A stretch of 64,000 nt of DNA from Annona cherimola (GCA_030490835.1 CM059975.1:50397174-50461173); one strand, 5' to 3'. Shown: positions 11,732 through 23,429, counted from the stretch's first letter. The notes: generated by a model not told the origin, from the letters alone. A program made the numbers and translations.

Positions 11732-12776
11732 ATCTTTCCTTGCAATCAAAAAGTCCAATACAACAAGGCAATCGAAAGTCCAATCCACAACAAGTCAAGC
11801 TCCAAAAATACACCACAAGCAATCAACAGGTCAGCCTCCACAAACCAATCAACAAGCTACTCAAGCTCCAACCAATGCCAAAAAAGCAATCCACCCAAAG
11901 TAATCTCCAATCCGCAGATCAATCCACAAATCCAATCCAAACTTCCACCTGAACAATCACCAAGCAACCTTAAAGCAAGAAAAATATCTCAAAGTTAGAG
12001 AAGTTTTTACCCATAGAAGCTTTATGCCTGCAATTTGGAACTTTTGCCGGTTCTGAACTGGCACCGGGGCGCAGGGGTAGCGGCGCCTAAGCGCCGATCT
12101 GCTGTCAGACAGTTTTCGGCGCCGGATGGAAAAGGGAAGATGATGGGACTCCAAATGGAGCCCAAATGAAGGGGAAAGTGATGGGAACCTCAATGTAGGT
12201 GTTAGGCTTAGGATTTGGTGATGAAAAACTGGAGTTTTGAATGGATTTAAGCAAAGGGGAAAAAGAATGAAAAGGGAATGGTTGGAATTGATGGAATGGG
12301 AGGATGAATCCTTGACGAAATGCAATTGGATTTGAGTTTAAATGACTTGAAATCTAGGTGGGAATGTTTGGAAATGAGAAATGGGGAGTTTCGGCGCCAG
12401 GGCGTGGGGTTTAGGGTTTAGAACCCTAACCCCATGCCTTATAGGGCGTCCAGGTCACGCTGTCCATGACTTGGTGCCGGGGCGCCAACATGTGGCATCG
12501 GGGCGCCCGTGTTCCTCAGGGTGTTCCTCATGGTGCCGGGGCGCCCCCATGCAGCGCCTAGGCACCGATTTTTTCATCAATTTTTTGAAAATTTTCTCCT
12601 GGCTGCTTCCAAGCATGATCCTTGTGAAATTATGCTCCAAATTATTTTCCTAAAAATAAAAATAAAAACCAAAAACAAAAACAAAAATAGAAATGCAAAT
12701 CAAAATGAAGCTAAGCAATGGGTTGCCTCCCATTCAGCGCTAAGTTTAACGTCCTCAGCCCGACGTTCCATAATGA
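11732..12776 (-). other. Spacer between pol position and post-pol ORF (element C)
   Basis: This is the non-coding leader of the post-pol ORF. On the minus strand it starts at about 12760 with a conserved block (GTTAAACTTAGCGCTGAATG then GGAGGCAACCCA), also present in D at about 44470-44512. It then runs through GC palindromes, a TATA-like box and a telo-box palindrome into a pyrimidine-rich leader. A second GC palindrome cluster lies at 12058-12125. Nothing in it codes for a recognisable protein. Confidence 0.6.
12383..12572 (-). promoter_or_regulatory. Putative internal promoter of the C post-pol ORF
   Basis: On the minus strand the order is: GC palindromes of the GGTGCCGGGGCGCC kind at about 12470-12570, then CCCTATAAGG (12437-12446, TATA-like), then back-to-back telo-box repeats at 12409-12434 (TTTAGGG units meeting CCCTAA units), then a CT-rich stretch. 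Element D keeps all three parts in the same order (44345-44194). The GC palindromes resemble those upstream of the TATA box in this family's LTRs. I infer a promoter for the ORF starting at 11731; the ATG is about 650 bases downstream. Confidence 0.45.
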
Positions 12777-13616
12777 TTAGCCAATTCCCGCTCTATTGAA
12801 CTTCCTTCCGTGCAGCGTGTGCACTAGAAGTTCAGATCTTTTCCTAGCCTCTTCAAATAGATCAGTTAGCCTCTTTTCCTGAATTTCATAAAGACTGTAG
12901 AAAAATTGTTCTTTAGGGTCTTGAATTAAGGATGGCTTCAAGATGTTGCTTTCCATGGCTATGCATTGATCAATCAAGTCATGTTGCAGTTGAATTTCCG
13001 GAGGACCAATTAGAGGAGTGTTGATATGATAATTTTCAATTTTCTCCACGATATCAACCTCTATTTCTTCATCAATTTCTTCTTCCACTTCTTGAGTTTC
13101 CATTGGCTTGGCTAATTGTTCAAGAATGAATTAAGAGGCAAATTGTTCTGCTGCACAAATGGATATATCTTCTTTGATGCTTGGAGTGACTTTGCAGCCC
13201 TCATCCAACACAGTTTCCTTTGAATCCTCCACAATATTAGTTGAGCAACACTGTTGATGCTTATTTTAAATTGCAGTAGCCAACTGTTCCACCTGCTTTT
13301 GCATGTTCATGTTAAACTCCATTTGGCTCTTCATAAATTGCATGAACATGTCCTCCAAAGATGACTTGCTTTCAGGTAATGATGGCTCCTCTTCTTGATA
13401 TGCTTGAAATTCCGTCGGCATCATATTTTCTAATTGCAGATCTCCATAGTAGCCCTTTGCATCATTAGAATGATCAAGATAGCCCACAGACGCTGAGTAA
13501 TACACATATTGAACTAACAAATGTCCCTCAGCTCCGCACAAATTGCAGTACGCTGAATTAGAATTGTTCATATCCTGCATTTGATTGTCAAAACCTGCAA
13601 ATTGAACTGGAGGCAC
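12777..13616 (-). pseudogene. Athila C gag, C-terminal part
   Basis: Two open stretches (13616-13266 and 13103-12777) are separated by stops. The first contains a CCHC knuckle whose last cysteine is replaced by tyrosine (CNLCGAEGHLLVQY) and then the SLEDMFMQFM...QVEQLATAI segment typical of Athila gag. The second is acidic (EEEIDEEIEVDIVEK). The N-terminal gag domain is absent, since only about 230 bases separate this ORF from the primer site. Gag would form the nucleocapsid; this copy cannot make a complete one. Confidence 0.7.
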
Positions 13617-13845
13617 CTATACATTATCATACTCATGGAAGCCTATTGTACGTGGTGTTGAAAGTTCTGCACTTGGCCAATGGTAAGCATATGAAGCCAT
13701 TGAAAATTGCAATAAACAGACCCCTGAAATAAGATTTTATCAAGAGAGAAGAATTGAAAAGAAGAAAATAAGAAAATGTAAAATGAAATATAATTACAGA
13801 ATTGTACAAGAAAGCAATGAAACTAATCAATAATTAGTTAAAAAA

Positions 13846-13863
13846 TTCCCCAGCAACGACGCA
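13846..13863 (-). other. Element C primer binding site
   Basis: On the minus strand it reads TGCGTCGTTGCTGGGGAA, seven bases inside the LTR end at 13871. It resembles the TGGCGCCGTTGCCGGGGA site that pairs with the 3' end of tRNA-Asp in Athila/Tat elements, with three to four changes, consistent with decay. Confidence 0.75.
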
Positions 13864-13870
13864 TAAAACT

Positions 13871-14489
13871 TGACGAGCTGCGTATATGTTAATTAAAATG
13901 CTCGCTATTTACACAAGTATACGTGCCGTGTCAAGTAATAAAGAGTGAGTAAAGTATTGTTCCCACGAGGAATTGTTAACCAGAATTATTAATTAGTTAA
14001 ACTGCTTCGATGGTTGGAAAATTTGGAATTTATAATTTAACTAAACCTAATGACTGTAATGAGGAATTAGAGTAGAGTTGCGAAACTACTGGATACTAGA
14101 AACGAGTTTACTGATTAGGGATGACAGATGGATAGCTCGGATCCTTGAATCTAAACTATATTGCTTTGGTTCTTTTTAATTGGATTGCATATGGATTTAC
14201 TAGCCCAAGTTCATGTATCTCTATATATGTCTTCTAACATTATATAAAGCTAATTACACCCTATTTAATTGCTATGTTCCCATGCCATTAAATAAAGTAA
14301 AATTGATAAGTTCATAACCTGTATAATGACTACACAGGGTTTAAGGTATATTCCTATCTGTTAAACAACTCCCCTTACACAAAGGTAGAAATGAAGCTAA
14401 GTGAATGCAAACTAAGCGTAATCTCTCGAACTAACGCACAAATGAAGCCTTAAATTGGCCATGATAACTTGTATTTTTATGAGTTATCA
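13871..14489 (-). mobile_element. Element C 5' LTR, internally deleted
   Basis: It starts TGACGAGCTGCGTATATG and ends with the terminal hairpin at 14462-14489. At about 14388 it jumps from the R/U5 side (ACAAAGGTAG) straight to the U3 start (AATGAAGCTAAGTGAATGC), so roughly 900 bp including TATA and GC palindromes are missing compared with the D LTR. The flank GATGG has no partner at the other end. Confidence 0.8.
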
Positions 14490-15272
14490 GATGGTCTCAG
14501 TAATGCATTGTATCTTTTATTCTTTTCATGGGACTTAGAATGGGTTAACATGCATGTTTTAGTACTCATACTAGATTGTTCACACAAATAATAAAGGAGG
14601 TGGCTAACCTAAGCTGAGAACTAGGACTTGGCATTAATAAATGTCAAGGTTCGCATAAAAATTTAAAGGAAAATCATAGTAATAATGTTTTTTAAAGAAA
14701 ATTCTCCCAGATGTCCTGAAATATGGTGAAGTGAGCCAAAAGAAAGAAGGAAAATCTCTCCAGATACCCTGAAATATGGTGAGGGGAGCTAAAAGAAAGA
14801 AGAAAAATCTCTCCAGATACCCTGAAATATGGTGAGGAGAGTTAAGCAATAAGTTTGGGGGAACGAAGGTGCAACTTTGTTGAATCTAAGTCAAGTGAAT
14901 TAGGTGAATTGAGGCTATGTTCTTTAAGATGATATATTTTCTTAGAAATTGTTCACCTATTTTACGTTACTTGTCCTAAAAATTTCTTTTGATCAAGGGG
15001 ATGATTAGCAGGATTGAGCTATCACTTTTGACTATTAGAACTTTCATTTACATGTAACTTGATCTGGGTAAGGGAATGCATGTTCTGATTTGGTTGTGCT
15101 GTGAAGGTTTTTCATGAACTATTTCAAGTTAAGGTTATCCTTTGCCTTGTTTAGTTGAGAAATACAATTATGGGCTAACAGTTGGAAACAGTCTTGAATT
15201 GGTATAATCCACTTGCGTTCATTGAGTTTTCAAGTGTTGCTCAAGGACTAGCAACATTTAAGTTTGGGGGTG
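14490..15272 (+). mobile_element. Athila-type 3' internal tail (plus strand)
   Basis: This is a plus-strand counterpart of the 3' non-coding region. At about 14695-14835 are three tandem copies of a roughly 60-bp unit around CCTGAAATATGGTGAG with TCTCCAGATA. It ends with CAAGGACTAGCAACATTTAAGTTTGGGGGTG, the PPT, directly before an LTR start at 15273. No post-pol ORF is left. It belongs to an opposite-strand element of a subfamily related to C and D. Confidence 0.65.
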
Positions 15273-15734
15273 TGATAAATCGTCAAAATGCGAGTTATGC
15301 TGAGTTAATACTCACGATTTGTTTTCCAAACTCTAAGACAAGTACATGATTGCTACAGAGGAACATCACAGGATAAATGAAGAAATATAACTCTTGTATT
15401 CCTTTGTATGCATCTAGATGAAGGGTGATGTATTATGGAATGAATGTTTGCAAACTTATTGCATCTATATGGGATTATATACTGTTGATGTGTGAGGTGG
15501 ATTGGAATATGTCAAAATGTTAAAAAAATGATGAATGATACTACGTATATTTTAATATGATAGAAATGTTCTGAAAAATTTCTATAACATATGATGAAAA
15601 TGATGTGTTGAAAATAAAAATTGAATGTGTATATCAGGGCTTGATGATGGCCAAAGTGAGCAATTTGGTGTAAAAATGATTAAGTGCTATGAGATAAACT
15701 CCTATAGAGTGGATGATAAACGTAAGTGCAGGTT
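15273..15734 (+). mobile_element. Start of an Athila-type LTR, decayed
   Basis: It begins TGATAAATCGTCAAAATG right after the PPT and contains a partner ACTCACGATTTG about 40 bases on, so the terminal inverted symmetry is present with a longer loop. After about 15350 it is AT-rich without further recognisable landmarks. The right limit is uncertain. Confidence 0.45.
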
Positions 15735-15838
15735 AAAAGCCCACCGTGTGATAGAGCAACAATCTTGTTCAGGTTTACTAATCAATAAACGATCCCAGAG
15801 TAAGGCTCATGTTGCGACGCTTGGGTTGGAGTGCCACA
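15735..15838 (+). mobile_element. Tekay-type LTR 3' end, decayed
   Basis: This is a degenerate form of the conserved end block: CCCACCGTGTGATAG, GCAACAATC, then GATCCCAGAGTAAGG and a final GTGCCACACA in place of GGCGCCACA. It has plus orientation, as at 62520-62638. Only about 100 bp can be aligned by eye. Confidence 0.5.
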
Positions 15839-16310
15839 CAAAATGAGGCTCAAATCAATGTGGAGACGGTTCAATTTTTGAAATTTTATTTCTTGTAATA
15901 AACTTAACCATTGTCCCACCAAGTCCTTATGATCCTATAAATTGGTTGATTGAGCTAGTAGAGGAAATTTATATGCAAGAGGAGATGTATATGAGGTAAT
16001 TTGACTAATATATTTTCAGAATTACTAACATTAGTTGAATTGTCGAATGTGGGTATTGAATAATGAGATAGAAGGGAAGGATACATGACAATTAGGAGTT
16101 CATGGCGGGAGACAGTATGTGCAGCATGGATTGAGTAAGAAAGGATTTTAACCAAGGTTTTTAACAAGTCTTATGTTTAAAATTTTTAATTTGACATTCT
16201 CACAAATGTCTCATTACATTTGCTTTTTGCTCAAAATTTTGAAATTTTGCAATCTGTTCTTGAATTCTTTTGTGTTTGCTTGAAGACCAGCAAAGGTTCA
16301 AGTATGGGGG
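15839..16310 (+). other. Unassigned DNA ending in a PPT
   Basis: AT-rich, without coding potential that I can support. It ends in AGACCAGCAAAGGTTCAAG then TATGGGGG (to 16310), which has the form of a Tat-lineage polypurine tract before an LTR. It is probably the 3' internal tail of the element whose LTR follows. Confidence 0.4.
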
Positions 16311-18248
16311 TATTTAATAATTGGTAATTAATAATATATTCTGTGAGCATTTTATACTAATTTGGTGGATAATTAATTGAGCTTAAGGTAAAATTTGATT
16401 TAAAGTATTTTTGCAACAATTTGGTGTTAAATATTAATTGCAAGTGATTTAAATAATTTTGGTGATCTTTTGAATTGAAATTACATTTTTATTTGTTGTC
16501 ATTAAATAAATTTTGTTTGATATGAATTTGTACAATAATTAGGTTTCAAATAATTTTCAATATGTTCACCGACTTTTTATTAACATGAATTAATTATTTA
16601 AATATTTTTATGTAGATTAACAAGCTATCCAAATAACGGGCCCCACGTGCAAATCCATTCAGCAATAAATCTAAGCTGTCCACTTTAATTCCACCACTCA
16701 AGCTTGATCTAAACCGTTCAATGTGCTCCACCTCGAATCAGCACAGCCTAAGCCATCTTAGATGACCACGTTATTCATCAAACAATCTGGACCGTCCAGA
16801 AAATTGTGCCAACAATTCAGGCCATGCAATTTATGCTGCACTATATTTTCTAGGCCTTAATAAAATTTGGCCGTCTAGATTTTATCTAGGAAATAACAAC
16901 CCAAGCCGTTGAATTATTTATACGGATGTGCAATCCTAAGCGGTTTATTATGACCATTCACATTGATAATCTCAGCTGTCCATTTATTTAAAATTTAATT
17001 ATTCAGCTGCCCATCTAATCATTCATTGCAATCCAAGCAACCATTTTAAATTCTCTATTGTCCAGATCCAAATTTACAATCGTCCAATCCATGACTTCTA
17101 GCCATTCAAAATAAATTACGCAAGAGAAGTCCATAAAATTCCACCGCCTTTAGAGAAGCTTGCACCGTCCAATTAATCACAGCCATCTATGTAGGTCATC
17201 ATCATCGTCCAGCATCCACACAACACAATACAGATTGCGTTTAAATGGGACCCACAAAGCAAGAAATCCAAGCATGAGTTGAGTGCACAATTTAGAGATG
17301 GACGGACATGTGTGCAATTTTTTGAAGCTTATAAATAGGTATTCATACAAGGCTGATGGGGAGATTTTATAGAGAAATTAAGGAGAGAATTCATGGAAGA
17401 GGAGGTGGAGATCACCGGGCAAGAGGTGGAGCAGTGAGTTGCTTGGAGCAGCCGACACACCATCGGGGCTTCCAACCAATAAGCTTTTCTTTCTCTTTTT
17501 CTTTTTAATTTTGATTACCTTGTTTAAAACGGGTTTAGATTTTAATATTATTTTGGACTTAAAATGCTTGGTTAAGTACTAAATCTAGGATTTAAGATGT
17601 AGCATGCGTATAATGTAGCATGTGGTTTTAGTTTATTTATGATGAATATTATTGTTAATTTAATATCTTGTATTTTTAATGTTTTTTTTGTTCAAGGGCC
17701 CATACTTTAGCTTGATTCCATATATTAGGTGATAGAACTGCGAGGTGAAAAGCTAATATACGATGATCGAGATATTATACCTGGAAATTTTAGACCATGA
17801 TATTAGAAATGATGACCTTGAGGAATTTCATGAATAACCAAAGAACTTAATGGATTGTAATTTACTTAATCCCATGAGAATAGGTAGTTAAGAAATTTAG
17901 GGTATGTCTCGTAGGTTTTGAGAGAAGGTGTAAGGATAAATTATGGTTTATTCTCCTTTAATAAACAATATCTAAATTAAATAATTATACTACTGTTACA
18001 AAAGACGCATGTTAAACCCTAGACCCTAGGTACTAGCATCCTTGTTTTCTAATACCCATTCTAGTTTTCAATTTTATTTTCTCTTCCCACTTGTCTACTT
18101 TCTATTTCATTTTATCCACTTTCTTCTCTTTATATTTGATACGAAAGTGTTCAAAAAGCAAAGTTTATAGTCTTCAATTTCCTTTGGAGCGATAATTTAT
18201 ATACTACAATCTACATCCAATGTATTTGCAGTGAGATTGCGAGCAACA
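16311..18248 (+). mobile_element. Probable Tat-like gypsy LTR
   Basis: About 1.94 kb between the PPT-like tract (16300-16310) and the start of Sirevirus sequence at 18249. It contains a CACGTG box (16644-16649), a field of CCGTCCA-like motifs (about 16670-17215), TATAAATAG at 17330-17338 and a GA-rich leader (17355-17440). It ends in a segment like the AGATTGCGAGCAACA end of such LTRs. The start TATTTAATAATT lacks the canonical TG. No protein sequence accompanies it, so the lineage is inferred only from PPT and LTR style. Confidence 0.45.
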
Positions 18249-18344
18249 TACTTGTTAGTATCTTAAAATTATCAAATTAAAATTGTTAATCATCAAAATA
18301 TGGGTTATGCTTGATTTGCTCATTATATTTACAACAACACTTAT

Positions 18345-19290
18345 AGTTTCACCCTAAAATTTCTTAAATAATTTGCTTTCATTTAGCATGATTCTAGTCA
18401 TCTCTTGTATAGTTCTACTGTTTCTTTCAACAACATCATTTTGTTGAGGTGTCATTGGTACAAAAAATATATAGTGAATTCCTTTTTCGTTTAAAAATTC
18501 TATAAAATGTTGTTTTTGAATTCACCACCATGATCATTTCTAATTGATATGATTGTATCTTATTTTTCATTTTGCACCAACTTGGAAAAATTAACAAATG
18601 TAGAGAAGACTTCATCCTTGCTAGCTAATAGCATTATCCAAATGAACCTTGAGAAATTATTAACAATAACGTAAACATATTTCTTTCCTCAAGGCTCTAC
18701 GTATCGGATGGTCCATAAAGATCCATGTGTAATACTTGTAGTGGTCTAGAGGTTAAAACCTCATTCTTTGGTGAGAAAGATACTTTTGACTGTATGGACA
18801 TTTAGCAAGCTTTGCAAATTTTATTTTTGTCATATTTGAGCATTGGTAAAGCTTCTACCAAACTCTTTTTTCCCAAAGTCTTAATATTGTACATATTTAT
18901 ATATCCAAGCCTCTTATGTCGTACCTATAGATCATTATCAACGACTACTAAATTTTTTTCATCCAAGTTATCAAGGCATAAAAAATATATATTTTTATGT
19001 CTATTTCCACTAAAGACTATCTGATGTCCATAAAAAAATTACATATAAATGATTCAAACACAATTCTATAACCTTTATTACACGATTAGCTAATACTATT
19101 AAATTGTGTTTGTCCTTCGATAAATAAAACTTTCCCTATGCATGCATTTAAGAAACTATAAGTGTTACTCTTACCACTTATTTTACCTTTTTTCATTGTT
19201 GCCAAGCTATAAGTATTTCTTGCTTTTGCTCTATGCATGCAAAAATAATCAAGTAAAGTTCATCTCTTTGGTACTCTCGTGGGTCCGTTT
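18345..19290 (-). pseudogene. Sirevirus H protease-integrase remnant
   Basis: Aligned with element E on the minus strand, the segments equivalent to LDE.., KACQ.., the FSRFTW neighbourhood and the [14 protein letters not shown] neighbourhood can be followed from about 19250 down to 18370. All are broken by frameshifts and stops. The GPIRWVP end of gag is recognisable at about 19265-19290 (complement of GGTACTCTCGTGGGTCCG). No functional product is possible. Confidence 0.65.
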
Positions 19291-19573
19291 GAGTTAGTAA
19301 GCATTTGGAGTCTATGTTGTTCAAGTCTAGCAGGCATAAATCCAATGCTCTTTGGTACCTACACCAATCTAGCTCATTTGTTATGAAATTTCATGCTTTG
19401 GCATTGATAGATTTTATGATTAAATTTGTTGCGAAAATTGCATGCTTCATGAATTCTTTGGGGTGGACTCCATATGCAGTTTGGTTGCCACATTGGTCTT
19501 CTTAACTAAGCTACTCTAGTTGTTCTAACTTAGTTCTGAGGTGCTATCACTGGGGCTTGGGATCTACTCCTTT

Positions 19574-19915
19574 TTAGAGCATTTGAGTTGTTGCATTATC
19601 CTTAGTCAAAAGTAGAGTATCTATTCTTTTTCCATCTGTTTGGGTTGTCATGTTAAGGAACATTTTGACACTCTCCCTTGGGTTAGGAAATATTGCAAAT
19701 GATTCATTTAGTGCCACATTCTTTTTCTTTAGAGTAATCCGATCTTGGATAGCAATCCAAGAACCTATGTCCATTGTTATAATAAGTTATTTCATTCTCA
19801 ATTTCTAGTAATCAAGTTATTACCATCAAATAGAGGTGACCTTGTGAAAGATTGGCCTTCAGTAAAAGCAGGGATGGAAGTTGATTGAGATGTCATCTAT
19901 ATTAGATCTCTTTAT
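19574..19915 (-). pseudogene. Sirevirus H gag, deletion fusion
   Basis: The gag start at about 19900 (TSIPAFTEGQSFT-like) leads to MDIGSWIAIQD and then jumps straight to a segment matching SNPGESVKMFLNMTSQ of the distal gag region. About 300 codons, including the first zinc knuckle, are missing. The open stretch is 19774-19574. Confidence 0.65.
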
Positions 19916-19946
19916 TGCAAACTGAAAGACCTGCTTTGATACCATT

Positions 19947-20595
19947 TGTGGGTCCTGAGTTTGTGGCAAAACCCAAGAGAGGAGGGGTGAAATAGGTTCT
20001 TTTGAAATTTTAAACTAAACCCTTTGCGAACTGTCCCCTTGAATGAAAACAAAGAGAGAAATAGAGTAAATATACAGTAATCAGCAAACAAAAGAAATTA
20101 TAGTGGTTTGAGACAACCCTTCCTACTCCACTCTTCTAAGAATGCACCCTCGTGTTTTAGGTTCCACTATATCAGTCTGCATTATACTTAGAGATCTTGC
20201 TCTTTTTTAGATTACAGCTCTAGGGTGCCTTTAGAATTACAACATAGTAGACGGTGAGTCACACTACAACCGTACACTACTTCTCATTACCTGGCCTTGG
20301 TCTCCAACACCAAGCCAAGTTGTAATATAAGAAAATGAATTAAAAAGAATTTCTACATGTTACAGATTGTGTAGAGAATGTTTCAACATAGAAAAAAAAA
20401 TTTCAGGCTTGAGTTTATAACAAACTTCAAAACTTGCTAAATATTGAAATTCTTCTTTTAGAGCACATAACGATCACTTAATGGCTTATAAGTGGGAAGG
20501 AGAAGGCCCAATGAATACTCTAGCTAACATTCTTCACTCTACTTATCGTGCTTTAAATAATGGAGGAGTTATTTCAAACATTAAAAGGTAAGTGG
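19947..20595 (-). mobile_element. Sirevirus H 5' LTR fragment
   Basis: It begins TGTGGGTCCTGAGTTTGTGG, equivalent to TGTTGGTCCCGAGTTGATGG of element E. Like that LTR it contains the AGTCACACT segment. It is cut at 20595 by the Athila-type LTR. The primer-site complement ACCTGCTTTGATACCA lies at 19930-19945, one change from the usual tRNA-iMet site. Confidence 0.75.
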
Positions 20596-22066
20596 TGACG
20601 AGCCACATATATGTCTAATTAAATTGCTCGTTCTAACATAAGTATACGTATTGTGCAAGTAATAGAGAGTGAATAGAGTATCGTTCCCACGAGGATTGTG
20701 TTAAATATACTAGTACCTTAAACTTCAATTTTCTTATGTGAATTGGTAAATCGAATAGGAATTTGTTTTCAAAGAACCATATTATACTGAACTAAATAAA
20801 GCATTAAATGAGTAAAGGTGGGATGACTAGTGGAGAGATTGCCTTTAGATACATAAGATAGATGGAAGTATGAATTCCTTAACTCATAGCCATGTCGTAT
20901 TGGTTCCATTTTCAGTTAGTTATGCAGAGATTACTAATCTAAGTTCATTTATATTCATATATGTTTTCCAACACAAACAAAACTAACTAAGTTTTAGTTA
21001 ATTGTTATGTTTCCATGCAACCAAGTGAAACAAGGTTGATAACCACATAACCTAATCATGATTATACAGGTTAATAGATATATTCCTATCCATATTAACA
21101 AGCAACCACCACAAGTAGATGGAGACCTATGCCTTGCAGATGGATCTCACCCAAAACTCACTCTTCCAATGATAGATTTGGATATTAGATCAATCTACAA
21201 GGTTGCAAGGCTTGTAAACACATTAAACATAATATATAAGGGTAATCTCATACAATAAAAAATTACAGCACAACTATATGCTCATTCAAACGTAAGAGAA
21301 CCAAATAACAAAGTTTATGAAGTCAAATCCTCCATATCTCATACTACAAGGAGATCTAGCCCAAAAACATGATATCAAATCCCTTCAATATTAAGTTTAC
21401 AATCATCCCAAGCAAGAAGAATAAGAAATATGAAAAGAGAGATGAAACTCTATGTATTGCAGTAAATGGCTTAAATCTCCACTTGATTCACCCTCTAGCT
21501 TTGAAACTGCAGTTTTTCTCTCTTCTCCACAACAGCTCGAGCTCTCCAGCCCTTTTTTTCGAACCCTAATTGTTCTATTTATACCCCCTTCAAAATAACA
21601 CGAGACATGTACGAAAATTCACACGTGTGGGGGTCGATGCCTAGGTGTTGACTCTCTGGTTGCTTGCAGACTTAAGGTTTCTCGAGCTTTCTGCAATGGT
21701 GGTGACCTGGTGCCTAGGCACCAACTTCACTATAATGAAAATCATCTATAACTTTCAATGCACTTTCTTCTCTCCATCCCTCAACTTTAGCATATGGTCT
21801 AAGAGCTGAATCACCCTGTTTTGCCTACAATAAAAGCTAAAATAAATAAATGCAATCCTAAATACTCCAATACGATTAATACAACCTAAAATACCATGAA
21901 TTATGTAAACTTTAACTCAAAATGAATGAATTCTACACACAATGCATGGAATGTAGAAATGATGAAAACTAATGCAAAAATTACGCAAATTCACATAATT
22001 CTCTTGAACTAGCATTCAAAATGAACACAAAATGAGTCTTGATAACTCTATTTTTATAGAGTATCA
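20596..22066 (-). mobile_element. Element I 3' LTR
   Basis: This 1471-bp LTR starts TGACGAGCCACATATATG and ends in the hairpin 22040-22066 (minus strand TGATACTCTAT...ATAGAGTTATCA). The TATA box (complement of CTATTTATA) is at 21575-21583, with the palindromes GATGCCTAGGTG and GGTGCCTAGGCACC upstream at 21637-21730. It is the closest relative of the solo LTR at 2914-4416. Confidence 0.85.
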
Positions 22067-23429
22067 CACTCCCAAATTAAAATGGTTCTAGTCCTCGAGC
22101 AACACATAAAAATACAAATATAAGCAACTATTACATGTTAAAATCAAGCCTGCATTTAATCCTTAGCCATGCAATCGTATTTCTCTACTTAGCAATCAAA
22201 AGATAACAATTAATTAAAATAACTCACGAACCCCTATATAGATCAAGCCAAAATATGCATTCTCACTGTAAAAATCAAGCTACATGCAAATATGATAGTA
22301 AATAGTTAAAAGCTTTAATTAAACTTCGCTAACCGTTCTCCTAATTGAAAGGACAGGTGTAATATGCTCAAAGTAAATCATTCTTCTCAAAAGGACATAA
22401 CAATCATTCATTTATTCTACTTGGTCTAGACTTACAAAATTGTACAATGGGTTCCCCTAAATTTTTTGCTTTAACTTTCCTCACTATACTTCATGGTATC
22501 TGGAGAATTTTCTTGTTTTTCTTTTCATTCAATTTTTCCTTTTTTATTTTAAATCCCCTCACCATATTTCAGGGTATATGGGGAGAATTTTCTATGAAGC
22601 GATATTACTGTGACTTTTCTTTGCCTTTTTACGCGAACCTTGACATTTGTAAATGCCAAGTTGCGGTCACTCAGCTTGGGTTAGCCACCCTCTTCATTAT
22701 TTATGCAAATTTTTTATTAAGGGTGATATATTTGAGCCGATATGCTATTTACCTGCAATTTTCAACCTTAAGTCTCAAGTAAAAAGATGAATTACACTAT
22801 GAATCAATGGGACACTGCAGTTACTTTAAAGCACAGGGTTGAAAACAAAAACTGTATATAGGCTCAAAATGGGGAACAAAGATTTACAAAAAGATATGAC
22901 AATAAAGCATACTTAGGCACAAGCATTCATATTACACAAAAATTTTTCCTTAATCATCTCAATTGAACGAATTAGCATGAATATAAACTATAAAATTCAA
23001 CTACTTAACTGATCATATCATTCACATTTCACTTGAAAGTTTTAAAAAATTAATACTTTAATGGTCAATTAAAGCATAATCCTTACTTAAAAATTTTTAA
23101 ATTTTCATAAATTTGGTTTAAATTTAAAGTTTTATTTCAACATTGCAATTATTCCTCAAGATAGATTTCAACTACCTGATTACCACAGGCAAGATTTTAA
23201 CTTTTATGCAACCTAAAACGTATATATAATATAGCTATCTAAATATAATGCATGACTAGAAACACAATAGAACAAAACACCTCTACCCCAAACCTGAGGA
23301 ATGCATTGTCCTCAATGCATATAAATTAAAGAAACTGACTATGATATGGAATGCAAATATGATATGAAATTAAAAATGATAAACAATATAAAGAAAACAA
23401 AAGAAAAAGGCAATGAGAGGTGACTTCCC

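Larger units (their letters stand above)
9265..14489 (-). mobile_element. Athila-like element C, no pol
   Basis: This is a minus-strand element. It has a 5' LTR at 13871-14489, a tRNA-Asp-type primer site at 13846-13863, gag remnants (13616-12777), a spacer, a post-pol ORF (11731-10682), a long 3' non-coding region with two PPT modules and a 3' LTR fragment (9485-9265). Protease, reverse transcriptase, RNase H and integrase are absent: the acidic end of the gag region runs directly into the post-integrase spacer. It is therefore a non-autonomous or deleted derivative. Compare with element D, which keeps pol pieces but has lost gag. Confidence 0.8.
18249..20595 (-). mobile_element. Sirevirus H, internally deleted
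   Basis: On the minus strand the parts are: 5' LTR (20595-19947), primer site (19930-19945), a shortened gag, a remnant of protease and integrase (about 19260-18345), and then directly a scrap of LTR end (18335-18249, with TTGTTAATCATCAAAATA). Reverse transcriptase, RNase H and any post-pol ORF are deleted, so integrase is joined to the LTR. Many stops and indels indicate old age. Confidence 0.75.

Noticed and set aside
12409..12434. Interstitial telomere array
   Set aside because: There are only two to three TTTAGGG-type units per side, arranged as a palindrome at a fixed place in the element. It is better explained as telo-boxes.
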